NCBI GenBank assembly: GCA_013399875.1
Contig: VXAZ01003471.1
Coordinates: forward strand, 1,973,783-2,037,782
DNA length: 64,000 bases
Reading direction: 5' to 3'
Source of the DNA: Gymnorhina tibicen
Taxonomy: Eukaryota > Chordata > Aves > Passeriformes > Artamidae
Every line of letters begins with the position of its first letter. Positions within the stretch are counted from its first letter, which is position 1. The translations under genes were made by a program, and so were the position numbers. Of the stretch, positions 61,230 to 64,000 are shown one piece after another. The notes beneath the pieces are model-generated. The model searched no databases. It was not told the DNA's origin and was given only the letters and a program-made list of their open reading frames with translations.

Positions 61230-64000
61230 GTCCCCCATTGTGGTTTTCCAAATACTTGTATATAGCTCTTCAACTACAGACAATAATATTATAATCATAT
61301 TCCAGTATTTGAAAAACACCCTAGATTTATCCTACAGGTCATATATGCACACAACTGGCAATGTTGCATGAAGCTTCCAATAACCTTATTTATTGAGAAA
61401 TTAGATTTTTTCTTACAAGTGAATACACCCATATTATTTTTAGTATAATAGTATATTAACTATTGTGACACAGTCTGATGTGAACTAACTTCAGATGTTC
61501 ATGTTATGTGACCTGAAAAAATATCTGTGTGGAGCTGGATTTTGAAAGTACACATGATTCTGCAAACTGAACCCAGTGATCTAGCACACTTTAATCAAGA
61601 GCCATTTCAAAATCACCCTGTTGTGGTGTACCATAGTGTTTCCTGTTACAGAAATAAAATATGATGATAAACAGAGATAGGTTTTTAATTTGTTTTAGAA
61701 ACAAGATGTGCCTTGATAACAGAAATGACTTGCTGAATGTCACAAGATTTAGTTTCCATACATTAAACCAAAAACGTGAAGAACTAGGGCCTCTTAATAC
61801 TGGTATAAGTGGCAAAATGGAAGTGCCTGATCTCTGCTCCTTGTACTGGAATGATGCCCCAGGAAAGGCGTAAAAAGGTGTGAGGTTCTGCAAGCATAAA
61901 CTAGGTTATACACATGCTGCCAATCTCTTCAGGTGCTTCAAATCCTGCTTGCACACATTACTACCCACTTTGAACAGGGATCATTTGAGGAGAGGGAAAT
62001 CTTTCACAGTCTAACACCAAGAAATAAAATAAAAGATGATGAGGAGCTGTAGCTTGGTGTCAAAATTGGAGAGAATGCCCCTGCTGTCTCCCATGGCTCC
62101 TGCCTCATAAATGCACCTCTATGGTTATTATATCACAGCTCCTGACACTGCATCACTTCTGTTCATCACTTTCTCTTCAGTTCCAACTAAATTTAAAGAA
62201 CTTTTGATTTATTAGCTATTATTCTAATTTCTCATTTTTGTTATATTTTTCTATTATTGCTGCATTTTCATCACAGAAGAGCAAGATGTTGCTCTGGGGT
62301 GCTGTTTTCCCCCCTTCACTTAAGGATTTCTCTGTCCTTTTTCCCTCTCCTTCATGTCCCCCGATTGTTACACTGTGAAAATTTGTCTGTTCTGTCTACT
62401 AGTGATAGCCTTTAGATCAGGGTATTGTTTACTTCATAGCCTAAAAATGGCTCTTACTCCTTGATCTGACTCACTGTTTTACAGTACAGTTACTTACAGA
62501 TCAGTTTGGTTTCAAATTCTCAAAGAAACAGATTCTATGGGGATTATTTTTTTCTGATCAAGGGATGGTACCAAACTAAAATACATTGCTGGAGGGAATA
62601 TCCTTTCAACTTGGCCCTGAATATAAAGACCCTCTGACAGTTGTTTCATGACATTTGAATGTCTGTTTCACCCTTCTTCAAACTTTTTGGGATCAATTTA
62701 AGGAAAAAAATGGAGAAATGCAGACACTCCCATGTCCCGTGAGGCATGTGAGTTATTGTTTACTGCTTTTTTTCCCAAGATACATAGGTAATTTCTTTGT
62801 GGATGGAAGATTTTGCTCCTATTTGCTCTATGAATTTTCTTTTTCTAAGAGTGGAAATGGGTGTGGGGGGAAAGAATCGGAATCAAACCCCTCATTGTCA
62901 TACAATTGTCACTCAGTGTTTGAAGTAACTGTTTAGCAGTTTTGAAGATGGTTTTCTTCATGTTTTTTAGCTCAGAAGTGGAAGGGTTGGGAGCACTGTG
63001 GAACATTGTGTGCTCACTCAGTCCTACCTGATGGAAGTGGTTAACTAATGGTTCTTTACTTACTACCTGAAATTTCTTGGTTTTTCAGAAGACTGGTAAA
63101 TACTGCAGAGAGTTTATATCAGTGTATCATCACTACCTGACATACTCCTCTTAATATTAGTTCGGTTTTTTAAAATTTTTTTTGTCTTTTGCATTTTTAA
63201 AGAAATGATTAATGAAAAGATATTAGCCTGCATGGCAAAGTTACAATATACTGTCTGTAAGAAAGGAGGGAGTCCCTGGACCTACATACTGCAGACCTCT
63301 AACATGCAGCCAAGCCCCATCCAGATGCTGATACGTGATTGAATGTTTCTGTCTGCTGAATCCCAGACAAGCAATGAAAAGATCATGCTGTGCAGTAGAT
63401 CCACTAGGGAGAAAACACATGTACACATCTAATTAAAAAAAGAAATCCACCCCAACCCTGAGTACAGCCCTGTGATGTCCTCTCTATTTTAGCTGAGGGT
63501 GTCATCCTATTGAAGGGTGTGAGGAATGCTCTAACAGTTTTTGGTAGTACCATTCTTCTGTAAGGCACCTGCTTGCTTCAGATGAAGTTGTTATCCTAGG
63601 TTGTGTTACTTACAAGTAAAATGTAAGGATAATTTCTTGAATCCTTGCAGTGTTCTAATTATTATTCTCACAAGGTAATGTTAGATTTAAAATGTTATTC
63701 TCAGTATGTTAACATCTACAAGTTTGCTTACAGGTCTTCCTTTAATTATGTGAAGGAGAGAACATAGGGATTTGCATTCTTGTATACCAGCCTTTTGCAA
63801 TCCCTCTGGCTCTTGCAGACACTACTCCCTTTTATTTGACTTGGTATTAAGCACCTGAATGTCTGGATTGAGGACCATGCTGGGGTCTGCCTTATGCTGA
63901 CAAGCAGTCAGCGAGGTGAGAATGAAGCACTTGGGCATCATGCAACACGTGTTCCACAGATAACCTAGAAGGAATTTTGGCTGAGTTAGGGTTGTCCTTA

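Larger units (their letters stand above)
30132..64000 (+). other. CREB5: 5' part of downstream CREB5 intron, at least 33.9 kb
   Basis: Sequence after the donor at 30132, with no further exon found. It contains a 53-bp-period duplication next to the donor, a CR1 fragment, a solo LTR, simple repeats, a strong hairpin, a G-quadruplex motif and candidate regulatory clusters, each listed separately. The next CREB5 coding exon should lie beyond 64000. Portions not covered by another entry show no recognisable feature. Confidence 0.85.

Noticed and set aside
30132..64000. Search for the next CREB5 exon (PVPGSL-like start, His-rich and bZIP parts)
   Set aside because: No matching translation was found in any frame, so it is taken to lie beyond the window.

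Overview
This window is ordinary vertebrate intronic DNA, most likely from a bird. It carries two internal coding exons of one plus-strand gene, recognised as CREB5 (cAMP-responsive element-binding protein 5, a bZIP factor of the ATF2/ATF7/CREB5 family). The bird assignment rests on a 3'-end fragment of a CR1 LINE at about 44.6 kb, low repeat density, old amniote SINE relics of the MIR type, an isolated LTR, and many A/C-rich low-complexity tracts of the CCAAACAAA kind. I cannot name the species.

Layout: 1-1517 is the end of an upstream intron. The first exon, 1518-1639 (122 nt), encodes the phospho-acceptor segment with the TPTP motif. A 28.3-kb intron follows (1640-29958). The second exon, 29959-30131 (173 nt), encodes the Ser/Thr/Gln-rich middle segment. 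The rest, 30132-64000, is the first 33.9 kb or more of the next intron. The zinc-finger exon expected upstream and the basic leucine-zipper exons expected downstream are not in the window. Both exons have consensus AG acceptors and GTGAGT donors, and their phases fit together (1 to 0, then 0 to 2).

The introns hold at least two convincing MIR-type SINEs on the plus strand (about 3.96-4.18 kb and 21.89-22.11 kb). Two minus-strand MIR-like fragments lie at about 7.2 kb and 20.05 kb. There is a probable hAT-type MITE relic (24.07-24.28 kb), the CR1 fragment (44.64-44.71 kb), and a minus-strand solo LTR (60.65-61.23 kb) with TATA, CCAAT and polyadenylation signals and a near-perfect 5-bp target duplication. 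Simple repeats, two short tandem duplications, a perfect 14-bp-arm hairpin and a five-run G-quadruplex motif are also present. Several stretches look like candidate regulatory or conserved non-coding elements from their motif content, but conservation could not be tested here.

No RNA gene, CRISPR array, operon or complete protein-coding gene was found, and no previously undescribed system is evident. The other open reading frames look like chance frames in intron or repeat.
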